In this document: positions 11,401-19,791 of the stretch, piece by piece
Position numbering within the stretch: position 1 is the stretch's first letter
How the letters are laid out: each line of letters starts with the position of its first letter
Source of the DNA: JAGZEG01 sp963930185
Lineage (GTDB): Bacteria > Actinomycetota > Coriobacteriia > Coriobacteriales > UMGS124
Assembly: GCA_963930185.1 (NCBI GenBank)
Contig: CAWVLT010000002.1
Coordinates: 62,001-126,000 of the forward strand
Length of the DNA stretch: 64,000 nt
Reading direction: 5' to 3'
The notes under the pieces: generated by a model
What the model was told of the DNA's origin: nothing
Database searches by the model: none
The model's input: only the letters and a program-made list of their open reading frames with translations
Program-made: the position numbers and the translations under genes

Positions 11401-14400
11401 TCTGGTTGCCGTCCGTGGCGCTACCAGACGTGTCCACCGTGGTGCCCGGCGCGCCGGCGGTTCCGTAGGTCGGGTAGAACCCGTCAACCGAGCCGGCATT
11501 CTCGACGGCCCAGTAGTAGTACGTGTTGCCGTTCTCGTCGGTCTGCGGCAGGCCGGTGTACGTGAAGGTCCAGGCGCCGTCAGCACCCTGCGCCCACGTG
11601 GGCTGGGGCACCTTACCGTCGTAGAGCACCTTCTCGCCCGAGGTCGCCTTTGCATCCGTGCTGCGATAGAGGGTCATCTGGGGCCTGTCGCCATCGGCAA
11701 AGTCGGGCGTGAAGCCGGTGTCAAGGTCATTCCACAGCTTGGTGCCCGTGAGGTCGATCGTGCGCAGCACGTTGGTGAAGCTGTTGGCCCCGGCGACCGC
11801 AAGGAGCTGTCCCGTCTCCTTGTCCGTCCATATCTCGGTGGTACCCGCTGACTGGTCAGGCGAGTAGTTGTCGGGCATCAGCTCGATGAGGCGGTACTGG
11901 TACTCGTTGCCGTCCTTGTCGAACTTGGGCAGGCCGTCAAACGTGGCGGTCGCGCTGTTGCTGTTGCCGGAGCCGGTGATCGTGAGCCGTATGACGCTCT
12001 CGCTTTCATAGTTGGCCCAGTGACCGCTCTGGCCGACCTCATCACCAAGCGGGGTCATCCACATCCAGTGCCCACCCTTGTCATTGGAGCGCTGGAGTAG
12101 GAACGTCACGCTCCACTGCGTCCCGGTACCAGGGCGGGTGTCCCACTTGTTGTTGTCATCAACCCACGTCTTGGTGCCCGTGATGCTCGTGGCCTCAAGC
12201 GTGTTGGTGATGACGGTGTGGCCGTCCTCAGTCACCTGGGAGGGCTTGTAGGAGTAGTACCAGGCATTCTCGGCATACAGATCGCTCTCAGGCCAGCTCG
12301 AACCGTCCGCAATGCTGCTGCCCGAGTCATGCTCGTACTTCACGGACACCGAGACCTCGCCGTTGTTCACCGACCTCTCAATGACGCGATAGGAGATCTG
12401 CTGGGCAACGAAGCCAGCGCTGGAATCACCGGCGTAGCTCACCGGCAGGCTGTCCCATGTATAGGACCAATCGTTGTCCGCGTTGAGCTCCACGATGGTC
12501 GAGTCCCTCGTGAAGCCCTGCTGTGCGAGTTCGACGTGGAAGTTAGAAAGCAGGTCGTAAGCGTTCTTCCAGCCAACGTTTCCGGTGGACGTGGTCGCCT
12601 GCAGCTCGACCGTCACCGAGTCGGGGCGCTGGCCGTACTGGTTGTTGTTGTCCTCCCAGACCTTCTCCACGCTCGCGCTGCCCTTGAGGGCGTTGCGCAG
12701 CGGGTTGAGGGTCACCGTGTCGCTCGCAGCGGAGCCGGAGCCCGACACCGATCCGGCCACGATGCGGTAGTCATCGCTGCCGCCCTCGGCCAGCTGCTCG
12801 CTCAGCGTGTAGCGCCAGGCGGAGCCGTCGGGCGCCCACTTCTCCAGGTCGGAGATGGTGAACGTCCACTCACCGGCCTTGGATCCCGTTTCTCCCCATG
12901 TGAAGGTGTACGTCTTGCCTGCCACGTTGCTGCTATGATTGCCGTCAGCAGCACTCTCGTTCTCGAACAGCGTCTCGCTCTGACCCGAGGCACTCGTGCG
13001 CGTCAGGGTCAGCAGAATGTCGGGGCGCTTACCGAAGATGTTGCCGTAGTCGTCCCACACCTTCGAGCCGCTGAGGGGCACCGTCTCGGGCTTGTAGGTG
13101 TTGCGGAACGTGACGTCAACGTTCTCGTCATCGGCCTTCACCATGGAGGCGTTGCCGTCCATGAGGGCAGGCGAGCTCACGCCGCCCTGCGCCTCGGTTC
13201 CAGGCCCATAGGCACCCTCATCGGTCGGGCTGCCCAGGGCCACCGTGGTGGTGTAGCCGTCCACGGCGCGCTCCACCACGAAGTACTCCCAGTACCCACC
13301 GTCGGGAGCGTAGATCTCCAGGTCCGTGAAGGAGTGGCTGACCGTCGAGGTAACCCCGCCATCCTTCGAGGCCGCGGCAAACTCCTCGGAGGTGATCGTG
13401 TGCGTCGCCACCAGGTCGACCGCGGTCAGGCCGGTCTGGTCGCTTGGCAGCTGGCGATACAGCTCAAACGTCACGTCAGGGAACGTGTCGTTCTGCGCGC
13501 GGCCCTCGACGGACTTGCCCACGGTGAGGTTGCCCTTGCTCGCCTCGTAGGCGTTGATGAGCTGGAACGAGCCCGTCTCGCCGTGACGGATGGTAAAGAC
13601 GTTATTGACCACGTTGTCGTTCGCGAAGTTGTTCGCCTCGGCCTCTGCACTCGTTATGCCGCCGGGGGTGTCGAACAGCCCCCAGGCCACCTCGCGGGCG
13701 CGGTACTCGTAGAGCACGCCGTCCTCGTTGTAGCGCGGCAGGGCGGTGTCCTCGGTAGCGGCCGAGCCGTCGGAGTTGTCGCCGGTGTGCGAGATGGTGT
13801 AGGTGTACGTGTAGCCGCTCTTGTCAAACGTCGAGGTCCACGCCACGGCGCCGGTGGTGCCGTCGGCGTTCTCGACAGGCACCCAGTTGCCCTGGGCGTC
13901 CTTCTCGACATAGAGGTCGGGCCAGCTCTCGTCGGTCGAGAGCTTCTGCTGGATGAAGACGGTGATGCCGGGCAGGTCGGCGTTGGTCACGTTGCCGGGC
14001 ACGTTCGTCCAGATCTTCACGCCGTTGGCCACCACGGTACCGGCGATGTCGTTGTGGAACGTGCCGCCCTCGTGGATGGCGATGCCCGAGCCGCTCACGC
14101 TCTCCAGGCTCTCGACCTTGCCGGGAGCGCTCGCGTCGCTCACGTCAAAGGCGACCGGGTTCTGCCCCTCGCCGGTGCCAACGCCCTCCATGTCCATGCG
14201 CTCGCCCGAGAACGTGGCGTCTTCGTAGCCCAGCGAGGTGGCGTTGGCCAGCAGGGTCTCGGTTGCGTAGTAGACAATCTCGTCGCCGAGCTTGTCATAC
14301 TTGGGCAGGCCCGTCAGCGTGCAGCTCTGAGAGTAGAGCTGGTTGTTGTCATCGGACTGCCAGCGGTAGTGGACGTAGCCCTCCACCGTCTTGGGCTGGT

Positions 14401-17400
14401 AGTTGGTCGCGGCGCTCACCTGATAGAGGGTCAGCGTGATGTCGGGGCGCTGGTTCTGCACCTGGGAGACGTACTGGTCACCCCACTCCTTGTAGAACAC
14501 CACGTCGCGCGTGGCACTACGCGTGTTGATGATGTCGAACTCCTGCGAGTCGTGGAAGTGCAGCGCGCCCACCTTGTACTCGCCGCTCGTCATGGACGAC
14601 GTGTAGTCGCCCGCGTCACCCGCCCACTGCTCGCTCACGGAGTAGTGGACCACCACGCCGTCGCCGTCGTACTTGGGCAGGCCAAAGAACTCGTAGGTGG
14701 ACGCCGCCTTCGTGGTGTCCACCGCAACCGTCAGGCTGCTGCCGTCCTGGGAGACGGTGCCCGCGACGGGGTTGCCCGAGCCGTCGAGCACCGGCAGGGT
14801 GTTGCCGCCGGGCAGCGTGACGTAGGCCCCGCCGTTGTCGCCCGTGGAGAAGGTGCCCCTGTCGACGCTCAGGGTGATGGTCGCGTCGGGACGCAGACCC
14901 TCGGGGTCGGTGTCCAGCATGTCGTTCCAGGCCTTGTCGACCGTGATGTCCACCAGGCCCAGGCGGCGGTTAGTGATCTCCCAGGCGTTCTTGACCTGGT
15001 TCACGCTGCCGGGCGCAACCTCGTAGACGTGGTTGTCGGTGGCCACGCGCTTGTTGTCGGGGTTGGTCCAGCCCACGTTGATCCACCCGGCGCCGGGGTA
15101 CGCCTCCTGCGCCTCGTCGATGCTCACCACGGGGTAGACCACGTCGCTGCCCGGATAGCGCAGGCCGGTCTCCTCGATGATGAGGTCGTCGTAGGTCACG
15201 CCGCCCACCGAGACGCCGAACTCCTCGAACCAGTTGTTCGACTCGGACAGCACGATTTGATCGGCTATGACCGTGCCGGCCTTGATGACGCGCACGGGCT
15301 TGCCGGTCTGCGGGTCGGTCTGCTGGGAGGGCAGGTCGACCTTGGCGGTGACGCGCACCAGCACGTCGGGACGGTGTGCGGCGTCATCGCCGTCAACCCA
15401 GCGCTTGGTCACGTACAGCTCGGTGCCCTCGCCCACCGGGATGTGGTTGCGGATGGTGGTGGTGCGGGTCGCGGGATCGTACTCGCGCTCGGTGTACCAG
15501 CCCTCCGCCCGCTGCTCGAGCACCAGGTAGGTGTACTTGTGGCCGGTCTGCGAATACTTGGGCAGATTCTCGAAGTCCAGGTGGTACGAGCCCGTCTCCT
15601 GGTAGGTGGGCGTGGGCTGGCCCTCCTGCAGGCCGGGGAAGTCCTCGATGGGCGTAGCCTCGGACTCGGGGGTGCCGTCGAGCGTGAACTCGCCGATCAC
15701 GGTGTCGTCCTGGTACAGCACGACGGTGGCCTCGGTGGCCGCGCCCTCGCGCGTAGGCGGGAACTGGGTGAAGGTGCCCTCGGGCTCCTCCCAGAACTTG
15801 TCCACGTGCTGGTCGGTCACGTAGACGAACGTGTTGGTGATGGTGCCATCCTCCCCCAACGTTGAGGTGAAGGTGAGGGGCTCGTCGGTACCGTCGGAGT
15901 TGGTGAGGGTGAGCTCGAAGGTTGCGCTCGTGCCGTCGGCGCTCGCCTGGAAGTTAGTGTCCTGATCGCCCAGGGTCACGTTGGTCTCGACCCAGCGATA
16001 CTCGAGCTCGACGCCCTGCGCGTCATACTTGGGGAAGGTGCCGGTGACGTCCTTGGTAAGCGACTCGGCGGTGAATCCGCTCAGCGTCACGGTGGCACCG
16101 GAGCCGGTGACGTTGGTCCACGCCACGTCGTCGCCCGAGCCGGCGGGGCGCCGCTGGGCCTGGAAGGTGCACTCCACACCGGCCAGCTGGTCCTGGAACG
16201 CGGCGACGACCCAGGTCTTGGGCTGCGTCACCGTCACGGTGCCGCGCAGGTGGTTGCTCAGCGTGCCGCCGTTGTAGACGAGGCGGTCGTCGGCGGGACG
16301 CGAGGTCCAGCCAACCGTGGCCCAGGAGCCGTCGGCCTTCTGATAGCTCGGGCGGGTGTCGCCCACCGAGCCGTCCGAGCCATACGTGCCGTAGATGGCC
16401 TCGTAGTTCGAGGCGCGCGTGTCGGAGGAGGGCTCCTCCTGCAGGCCATAGATGTAGGGGTAGCCGTCGGGATTGTACTTGGCGAGCTCAAGGCCAGGCC
16501 ACTGCTCGGCGAGCAGGGCACCCAGACCCACCGTGGCATCCTCACCCTGCGCGGGGATGGTGATGCTGACCACCCTGCCGGAGGCGTCGTAGACCGGGGC
16601 CTTGTACGCCACCGTGCTGCCGTCGCCCATGTAGGCGTAGCGCCACAGCGTGAACGTCGCCTCGGGGCGCAGCTCGGACTGGCCGCCATCAAGCCAGCTC
16701 TTGGTGGCGTCGTACGTCGCGATGCCCGCGTAGGTCAGGGTCAGCGTGCCGTTGGGCCACAGGGCGGAAACGTCGCTGCCGTGGTTGGCGGACGCCTGGT
16801 TGTCGTAGGAGGCCTGGAGGTAGTCGCTCTTGTCCTCGCTCTCGGTGAACACGATCTTGTACTCGATGGGCGCGCCGTTGACGTCGAACGCCGGGAGCAT
16901 GCCGGAAAGCGTGGCGGAGTTCTCGCCGGTCGTGGTCCAGTTCAGCGTCCCGCCGTTGATGAGGCCGGCGAGGTCGAGCGCGTCCTGCTGCACGTTGTTG
17001 ATGACCGGGTAGAGGGCAAACGAGCCGCGCTCCTCGACGAGGCCCGCGAGGTTGTGATCGCCGATCTTGCCCACCACGTTGAATGACACGGTGGAGAGCA
17101 GCTGCAGGTTCTGCGCGGCGGGCGCATCGGGCGTGGCGACGGGCTGCTTCTCGCCCTGGGCGCGCTCGTAGTTCGCGTACGCGCCGCCCTCGCCAAAGGT
17201 GTTCTCGTCCACCATCTCCCACGTCACGGGAAGGGTCTTGGTGGTCTGCCGGTAGATGATCTCGCCGTCCTGGTTGGTGTCGGCGTTGCCGTCGTTGCCC
17301 TCGTCAACCTGCTCCCGATAGGTCACGGTGACCTCGGCGGGCAGCCCGGGCGAGGTGGCCGTGTACGTGCCGGTGCCGGTCTGGGCGACGGTGGTCTGCG

Positions 17401-17836
17401 CGTTGGGGAAGTTGGTCTCGGTCAGGCCGAGCAGGTCCTTTGCCTCGTCGGAGAGGGCGCCGGTGTCGGGGTCGGCGAGGGGGTACTTGGTGCCGTCGAT
17501 GGTGAAGTACAGCTTGTAGCCAGCCGCAAGTGAGCCGGTTGAGGGGCGCTCGCCGCTCTGGTTGTCATGCCAGTTGGTGGTGATCACCGCATGCTGGTTC
17601 ATGGTGCCAGGCGTGCGGCCGATCTCCTCGGGATCCTCCAAGGCGCGCGGCATGGCGTTGGCCAGGGAGTTGGAGGAGCTGATGGCGTCCATGCTGCTGC
17701 TGGAGGCACCCATGCCGCCCACCATGCCGTCGGTCTCGTCGAAAGCGCTCGAGGAGTCGGAGTCGGCGGCGTCGCTCGAGGTCATCTCGTCGCTCGCGGC
17801 GCTCGAGGACATGGCGCTGTCGCCCACGGTGCTCGA
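2408..17836 (-). CDS. Giant Cna_B/SpaA-repeat cell-wall adhesin, main part (downstream of frameshift)
   Basis: About 5,140 residues, reading on from the N-terminal segment after a one-base shift. From N to C terminus: a Ser/Ala-rich linker (SSSAASDEMTSSDAAD); a region with about 11 Cna_B-like modules recognisable by K.W.D...RP.. starts (for example KRWVDGDDAAHRP, KVWEDNNNQYGQRP); about four intermediate modules; about 20 SpaA-like repeats of about 100 residues with signatures LAGAEFTLAPAEGSAFADGS and TETKAPAGYEL; then the sorting signal VPKTGD, a hydrophobic helix (SLGLGSALLLGGLGLLI) and RRHPDGGRRKV. This is a sortase substrate displayed on the wall as a long fibre; binding to host or partner cells is inferred. 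No sortase gene is in the window. The frame stays open upstream to 18223, but residues before about 17836 look like shadow translation. Confidence 0.9.
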   Translation of the reverse strand, partial: SSTVGDSAMSSSAASDEMTSSDAADSDSSSAFDETDGMVGGMGASSSSMDAISSSNSLANAMPRALEDPEEIGRTPGTMNQHAVITTNWHDNQSGERPSTGSLAAGYKLYFTIDGTKYPLADPDTGALSDEAKDLLGLTETNFPNAQTTVAQTGTGTYTATSPGLPAEVTVTYREQVDEGNDGNADTNQDGEIIYRQTTKTLPVTWEMVDENTFGEGGAYANYERAQGEKQPVATPDAPAAQNLQLLSTVSFNVVGKIGDHNLAGLVEERGSFALYPVINNVQQDALDLAGLINGGTLNWTTTGENSATLSGMLPAFDVNGAPIEYKIVFTESEDKSDYLQASYDNQASANHGSDVSALWPNGTLTLTYAGIATYDATKSWLDGGQSELRPEATFTLWRYAYMGDGSTVAYKAPVYDASGRVVSITIPAQGEDATVGLGALLAEQWPGLELAKYNPDGYPYIYGLQEEPSSDTRASNYEAIYGTYGSDGSVGDTRPSYQKADGSWATVGWTSRPADDRLVYNGGTLSNHLRGTVTVTQPKTWVVAAFQDQLAGVECTFQAQRRPAGSGDDVAWTNVTGSGATVTLSGFTAESLTKDVTGTFPKYDAQGVELEYRWVETNVTLGDQDTNFQASADGTSATFELTLTNSDGTDEPLTFTSTLGEDGTITNTFVYVTDQHVDKFWEEPEGTFTQFPPTREGAATEATVVLYQDDTVIGEFTLDGTPESEATPIEDFPGLQEGQPTPTYQETGSYHLDFENLPKYSQTGHKYTYLVLEQRAEGWYTEREYDPATRTTTIRNHIPVGEGTELYVTKRWVDGDDAAHRPDVLVRVTAKVDLPSQQTDPQTGKPVRVIKAGTVIADQIVLSESNNWFEEFGVSVGGVTYDDLIIEETGLRYPGSDVVYPVVSIDEAQEAYPGAGWINVGWTNPDNKRVATDNHVYEVAPGSVNQVKNAWEITNRRLGLVDITVDKAWNDMLDTDPEGLRPDATITLSVDRGTFSTGDNGGAYVTLPGGNTLPVLDGSGNPVAGTVSQDGSSLTVAVDTTKAASTYEFFGLPKYDGDGVVVHYSVSEQWAGDAGDYTSSMTSGEYKVGALHFHDSQEFDIINTRSATRDVVFYKEWGDQYVSQVQNQRPDITLTLYQVSAATNYQPKTVEGYVHYRWQSDDNNQLYSQSCTLTGLPKYDKLGDEIVYYATETLLANATSLGYEDATFSGERMDMEGVGTGEGQNPVAFDVSDASAPGKVESLESVSGSGIAIHEGGTFHNDIAGTVVANGVKIWTNVPGNVTNADLPGITVFIQQKLSTDESWPDLYVEKDAQGNWVPVENADGTTGAVAWTSTFDKSGYTYTYTISHTGDNSDGSAATEDTALPRYNEDGVLYEYRAREVAWGLFDTPGGITSAEAEANNFANDNVVNNVFTIRHGETGSFQLINAYEASKGNLTVGKSVEGRAQNDTFPDVTFELYRQLPSDQTGLTAVDLVATHTITSEEFAAASKDGGVTSTVSHSFTDLEIYAPDGGYWEYFVVERAVDGYTTTVALGSPTDEGAYGPGTEAQGGVSSPALMDGNASMVKADDENVDVTFRNTYKPETVPLSGSKVWDDYGNIFGKRPDILLTLTRTSASGQSETLFENESAADGNHSSNVAGKTYTFTWGETGSKAGEWTFTISDLEKWAPDGSAWRYTLSEQLAEGGSDDYRIVAGSVSGSGSAASDTVTLNPLRNALKGSASVEKVWEDNNNQYGQRPDSVTVELQATTSTGNVGWKNAYDLLSNFHVELAQQGFTRDSTIVELNADNDWSYTWDSLPVSYAGDSSAGFVAQQISYRVIERSVNNGEVSVSVKYEHDSGSSIADGSSWPESDLYAENAWYYSYKPSQVTEDGHTVITNTLEATSITGTKTWVDDNNKWDTRPGTGTQWSVTFLLQRSNDKGGHWMWMTPLGDEVGQSGHWANYESESVIRLTITGSGNSNSATATFDGLPKFDKDGNEYQYRLIELMPDNYSPDQSAGTTEIWTDKETGQLLAVAGANSFTNVLRTIDLTGTKLWNDLDTGFTPDFADGDRPQMTLYRSTDAKATSGEKVLYDGKVPQPTWAQGADGAWTFTYTGLPQTDENGNTYYYWAVENAGSVDGFYPTYGTAGAPGTTVDTSGSATDGNQTNTAITNVVTRFTLDKVNDWQGGEQLNGVELAVMSTDGATTYAVWQRAGDGAVSSYVWREGTPTGSVWPNGFGNGGANTSGAIQMTNDNAGFIVGLKAGSYKLVETGAVPENHAKANDVPFTISSTGAINSKTTGAVSATGDNPGGTVTIKMVDPVFRAHIKLTKTVGGNGSLASGSTFDLYRVGTGENGADEKVAEGLIVGSDGIWSSADDGKDVEFLTPEDGKRTRLSDGLLPGTYYFVETDFAAGAYDPGTTVTSSKVTISQDPAQGETGHGGTATVSLDNTAFSAKATLVKYDADTADKAGIAGAEFKLMWHAESDYNVHYAWTEVGTFTTGDDGTLTLPLSKKGVYQLIEVSNPGYDVTNENSLIATFTIENADQGETFDLTDADDQTTIDLAVSRGTIDANGVPNDRLTGTATMKKAGLNGAALDGATFTLQVQQGMGERATWKDVVTGLKTGMSYALNADNSGLGGQGTSGTAGQISVSGLLWGTYRFVETASVDGYLPPADPAGATPTATDAFTIGRDSLTANLTGTPMTNEPTSVVIQKVDGDEQPLAGAEFTITPQAGSTFADGTTGARQLTANAAGTEFSLTAQLVVGDTYSIEETAAPEGYAAIPGALVVEVQADGSLEVQGDLPVGFAASADNGYTFVAENTPIHLQFIKQSSDGSRLSGVTFRLLGELNGSASTWHDYTTDEHGRIDIANGELKTGEQYTIYEVAAPDGYVPNDGRLTFAIDDNGVAQVDQASISAGYQVQTRPEGSGTVVIVTITNEPIGFAIHKVAEGAQGADAGLAGAEFTVTPAQGSSFVNPGALGDDYDQQSGSITLRTGEDGYACLMAQLKANNSYVVREAAPPAGYEALAGEFTLTVDADGAIAVGTLPQAYEVDATATDELTIVATDEPIEMQLVKVSANDGTPLADAVFTIEPTDGSAFANGSTDARTLAASGASGVVSIDSALLVAGNSYVVNEVTAPAGYELADPVTFTVGEDGTLTLAGGSDAAWSVAADGGTAVLTAKDEPVEITIAKQGELADGTTGPLAGAEFELAPAKDSAFANGSTDKIELSDGDGDGSIDVPSATLVAGDTYELTETKAPAGYELIEGAFTFTVAADGTVSATEGTTPPAAFEITDGGVRIVATDEPIEGTLVKVSAASDAAEGEGDAESATAGPLPGAEFGLKPAEGSAFADGTTGTKTLVPSGEDGSIELPFAQLVAGNSYTLTETKAPLGYELVEPATFTVGADGTFELAAGTDAAWSVSEDGVTLTAADEPIEIQVAKVSAPASTEAGEEGEAPTPEPLAGAEFTLSVIGGTTFADGTTTPKQLGPTGEDGVISIESATLIAGGMYKLAETKAPAGYELANPVRFTVLSDGTLHLDVPADPAWSVSEDDAGMAILTATDEPIEARLVKTSLDGAALPGAEFELAPADGSTFADDSVDPIALTESDAQGVVSIEPATLVAGGTYVLTETKAPAGYELVAPLTFTVGEDGTLELAADADTAAWSVAADGGTAVLTAKDEPIEAGLVKQSLDGKALNGAIFELQPAGESTFADGSSAAIELDPSAQDGSVELPSAMLVAGESYVLTEITAPLGYELADPMTFTVRADGTLLIVEGAGAAWSVNNTETTAVLTAKDEPVEISIAKQGELADGTTGPLAGAEFTLEPAEGSTFADGSSEPLTLSASGEDGSIDVPSAALVADNTYVLTETKAPAGYELIEGAFTFTVAPDGTVYAAEDAESADAYAVDGTGVKIVTTDEPIEIRLVKTAPDGTVLQGAVFTIWPEDGFTFADGSDDRIQLDCTDENGVAELPFAQLVAGSDYVLRESMCAPGYELMDDVTVTVNADGTLTFPEGTDDAVWSFSEEDGIATVTAVDEPIVITIEKEGELADGTLGPLAGAEFQIIPDEGSTFADGSTEPLTVVTGEDGTATITAQFMEWEIYTLIETKAPAGYELLDEEFMFMVMSSGELIGPVGGSQPANILLRGDRISIIATDEPVEGRLVKTSSDGTPLAGAEFELAPAEGSAFADGSTEPARLFATGEDGSVDLPFAWMVVSDTYTLTEVTAPEGYELAAPATFTVGEDGALALAADTDTTVWSVTDDGGIAVLTVSDEPIEAQLAKSGELADGTTGPLAGAEFTLEPAEGSTFADGTTDAVAVGPTGADGAVSLGSANLVAGGTYVLTETKAPAGYELIDALTFTVAADGTIELAEGAGAAWSVSETEDGMAQIAAVDEAIEGKLIKVSAASEAAEGDAEGEEGSAPAAPVTLAGAEFTLAPAEGSAFADGSSEPVALAASGEDGSVELPFAQLVAGGSYTLTETKAPAGYELVEPVTFTVGEDGALALATGTDTAWSVSEGEDGMVTLTAADEPVEVQIVKVDAAPEGEDQQVLAGAEFTLAPAEGSTFADGSTEPVALAASGEDGVVTVEPATLVAGGTYVLTEAKAPAGYELIEGSLTFTVGDDGMLTLAEGTDTAVWSVSQDEAGVVTLTAADEPVRVQLLKSGMGSDGAALPLAGAEFALAPAEGSAFADGSTDAVVVGPTDENGVIDFGAATLASGNTYTLTETKAPLGYELVEPVTFLVNEDGTISLAEGSDSAWSVQADPDGAYEVISATDEPIEARLLKAAPDGTALPGAEFTLAPAEGSAFADGSSEPVALAVSGEDGSVELPFAQLVAGGSYVLTETKAPLGYELAAPATFMVGEDGSIALAEGADAAWSVSEGEGGVAQLTAVDEPIEFTLEKLGALADGSTNALAGAEFTLAPAEGSAFADGTNEALAIQMTETSLVTLSAQLVAGGTYVLTETKAPAGYELIADPVTFTVGEDGSLSVSGNMPRGYQLASEGVGLVATDESIETGLTKVSASGAVLAGAKFEIRGAFADGSTAKQFTTDADGRISLDAALVAGETYVVSEIAAPEGYVLLEADATLLVHADGTLELTDKADGFALYEAGDGLVVTNTPITQNKDGVPKTGDTTDPTTALLSLGLGSALLLGGLGLLIRRHPDGGRRKV
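2590..9790 (-). repeat. Array of about 20 SpaA-like domain repeats inside the adhesin
   Basis: I count 20 consecutive units, each with an initial lysine (KVS, KQG, KTS), a GAEF strand, FADGS, and the catalytic-Glu motif TETKAPxGYEL. The DNA is also repetitive: blocks close to GCCGGCCGGGGCCTTGGTCT recur about every 300 bp. Units 3-19 end in a TAxDEP-type strand (Asp), while units 1, 2 and 20 end in TNxP or ENTP (Asn). This matters for isopeptide chemistry (see findings). Such DNA is prone to recombination and assembly collapse, so the copy number should be treated as provisional. Confidence 0.8.
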
Positions 17837-17837
17837 A

Positions 17838-19538
17838 CATGGAGCTGTCGCCCGCGACACTGCCCGCCACGCCGTCGTCGGCGTCGGTGCCGGGATCCGC
17901 GGTCGGGTCGGAGGACGCGGTCTGGTCACCCTCGACCGACGCGCCTGCGCCGGGAAGGCCGGAGCCATCGCCGACCGTGCTCGCGTCGACGCCGGGACCG
18001 CCGATGACCTCGCCGTCCGCGGAATCGGAAGCGTCGCCAAGCTGGGAGCCACCGGCAGACTCGCCGTCGCTGCCGGGCTCGGCGCCCTCGGCAGGCTCGG
18101 AGCCCTCGCTGGACTCGGATCCGTCGCCGGGCTCGGTGCCCTCGGCAGGCTCGCTGCCATCGCCCGCATCGCTGCTGGCGGAGTTGTCGGCTTCGGAGGA
18201 AGACGGGGTGGCGGACTCGTCACCCTGGCCGGTCTCGCCCTCGGTGCCCTCGACGGGGTCGCCGGGCTCGGCGCCCTGCTCGGGGTCGGTCGGCTCGGCG
18301 GGGGTCACGCCCCAGCTCGTCAGGACGTCAAGGCGCGAGGGCACGGCGAGCTGAGCGATCTGCTGGCTGCCGTCCGCGCCCGTCTGCAGCACCCAGGTTA
18401 TGGGTGCGGGAGCGTCGCTCGCGTAGGCGGAGTCAACGGACACCGGGATGGTGAGGTAGCCCTGAAGCGAGGCGGGCGTGCCGATGGCAGTGTCGGTGCC
18501 CTGGGTGAGACGCACGGTGACGACGCCACCGGAGACAAAGGCCTCGCCGATCTTCGTCTGGGTCGGAAGGCCGGTGGAGGGGTCGGCCTGCCACACGTCG
18601 AGCACGGCGCCATAGGAGGCGTCGCTCACGCCGGCGGGCAGATTGGTGGTGAACCAGTCGCCCGCGACAAGGATGTCGTTCTCGGTCCCGCCGATGGGAG
18701 CAAGATTAAAGGTCAAGTTAAGCGTTGCAGATAGGGCAAGGGGAAGCGCCGTCGCGTCGTCGGCGACGCCCTCGGGGCGCGCCGTGTCAAACGTGAGGCC
18801 GTCGCGCGTGCCGATAGCCAGATCGGCCACGCGACCAGTCCAGTCCTGGGCAACCGTGCGCCACTGCGGGGCGGCAGGCTCCTCCTCGACGACCGGGGTC
18901 TCCTGCGGGGTGCCCTGCTCGCCGGTCTGGGTGGCATCGCCGAGGGTGACGTCGCCCGCACCCTGGACGCCGGAGAGCTCACCGGCGGGAATCTCGACGG
19001 TGGAGCCGTCGGCAGGCACGGTGGGCTCGGTTGGAGTGTCGGACTCGGTGGGCTCGGTACCCTCGACAGGCTCGCCCGTCCCTGCAGGATCGCCGCCCTC
19101 GACGGGCTCAGTGGACTCGGCAGGCTCGCCAGATGCACCCGCGTCGGGAGTCGGCGTACCGTCGGGCGCCACGACCTCCGTCGACGCCTCGGGCGCAGGC
19201 TCGGGTTCCGGCGCCGGCTCCGGCTCGGGCGTCGGCTCGACAACCGGCTCGGGTTCCGGCGTCGGTTCAGGCTCCGGCTCCGAGGCAGACTCGGGCTCGG
19301 GTGCTGGCTCGGACACAGGCTCCGCCGTCCCAGCCACTTGATCGGCCGTGGGTTCGGACGCGTCTGAGAGCACTGCGACACCCGGATCGGCCGCGCCGCC
19401 CTCATCGGCGAACGCGGCAACCACCGAGCTTGTCGGGATCGTCTGGAAGCACAAGATGCCCGACAGGATGAACGAGACAACCTGCCGCCAGCCACCTGTC
19501 TGGTGTCTGACAACCTTCTGCGAGGACGCTCTGGCCAT
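17838..19538 (-). CDS. Giant adhesin, N-terminal segment with signal peptide (upstream of frameshift)
   Basis: 567 residues up to the shift at 17836/17837; this frame stays open to 17565 but turns into Arg-rich out-of-frame sequence after GDSSMFEH. The start ATG has a GGGGGAG site. Residues 1-44 are a signal peptide (hydrophobic VVSFILSGILCF, likely cleavage after AFA-44). Then follow a Pro/Glu stalk (repeated EPEPEP, about 70-115), a Thr/Pro/Glu-rich linker, a folded segment about 215-400 (PQWRTVAQDWTGRVADLAIG to RLDVLTSWGVTP) likely to be the tip domain, and a Gly/Glu/Ser-rich acidic linker. It and the downstream part form one gene: removing one T in the TT at 17836/17837 joins SSM to SSTVGDSAMSSS in a repeat-consistent way. 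Whether the shift is real or a sequencing or assembly error is open. Confidence 0.85.
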
Positions 19539-19791
19539 AATAGCTCCCCCTCAAATACCTTGGCTTTCCTTACGTCAAGACGTCCGTTCCGGGCCCTTGC
19601 GCCACCCCGCAAGGAACTGTTGCGCCGCCTTGCCTGGTTTTGGACAGACCCATCCCATCGGCTTAACCAAACATCTTACCTACTACATATTGTCAGAATC
19701 AAGACAGATCTGACACCATTCGTTCATCAGGGCACGCCTCCCATGGCACATGGACCATTCCACAGGGCGAATATGTGTGCAGGTGATGAAC

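Noticed and set aside
7292..15865. Very long plus-strand open frames (about 1,519 and 1,215 codons) opposite the adhesin
   Set aside because: They are antisense shadows of the repeated, GC-rich adhesin: His/Arg/Gly/Val-rich, no ribosome site, no family motifs, and the repeats mirror those of the minus strand.
17837..17840. Programmed ribosomal frameshift joining the two adhesin frames
   Set aside because: No slippery heptamer, stop codon or downstream pseudoknot is apparent at the junction; an indel explains it more simply.
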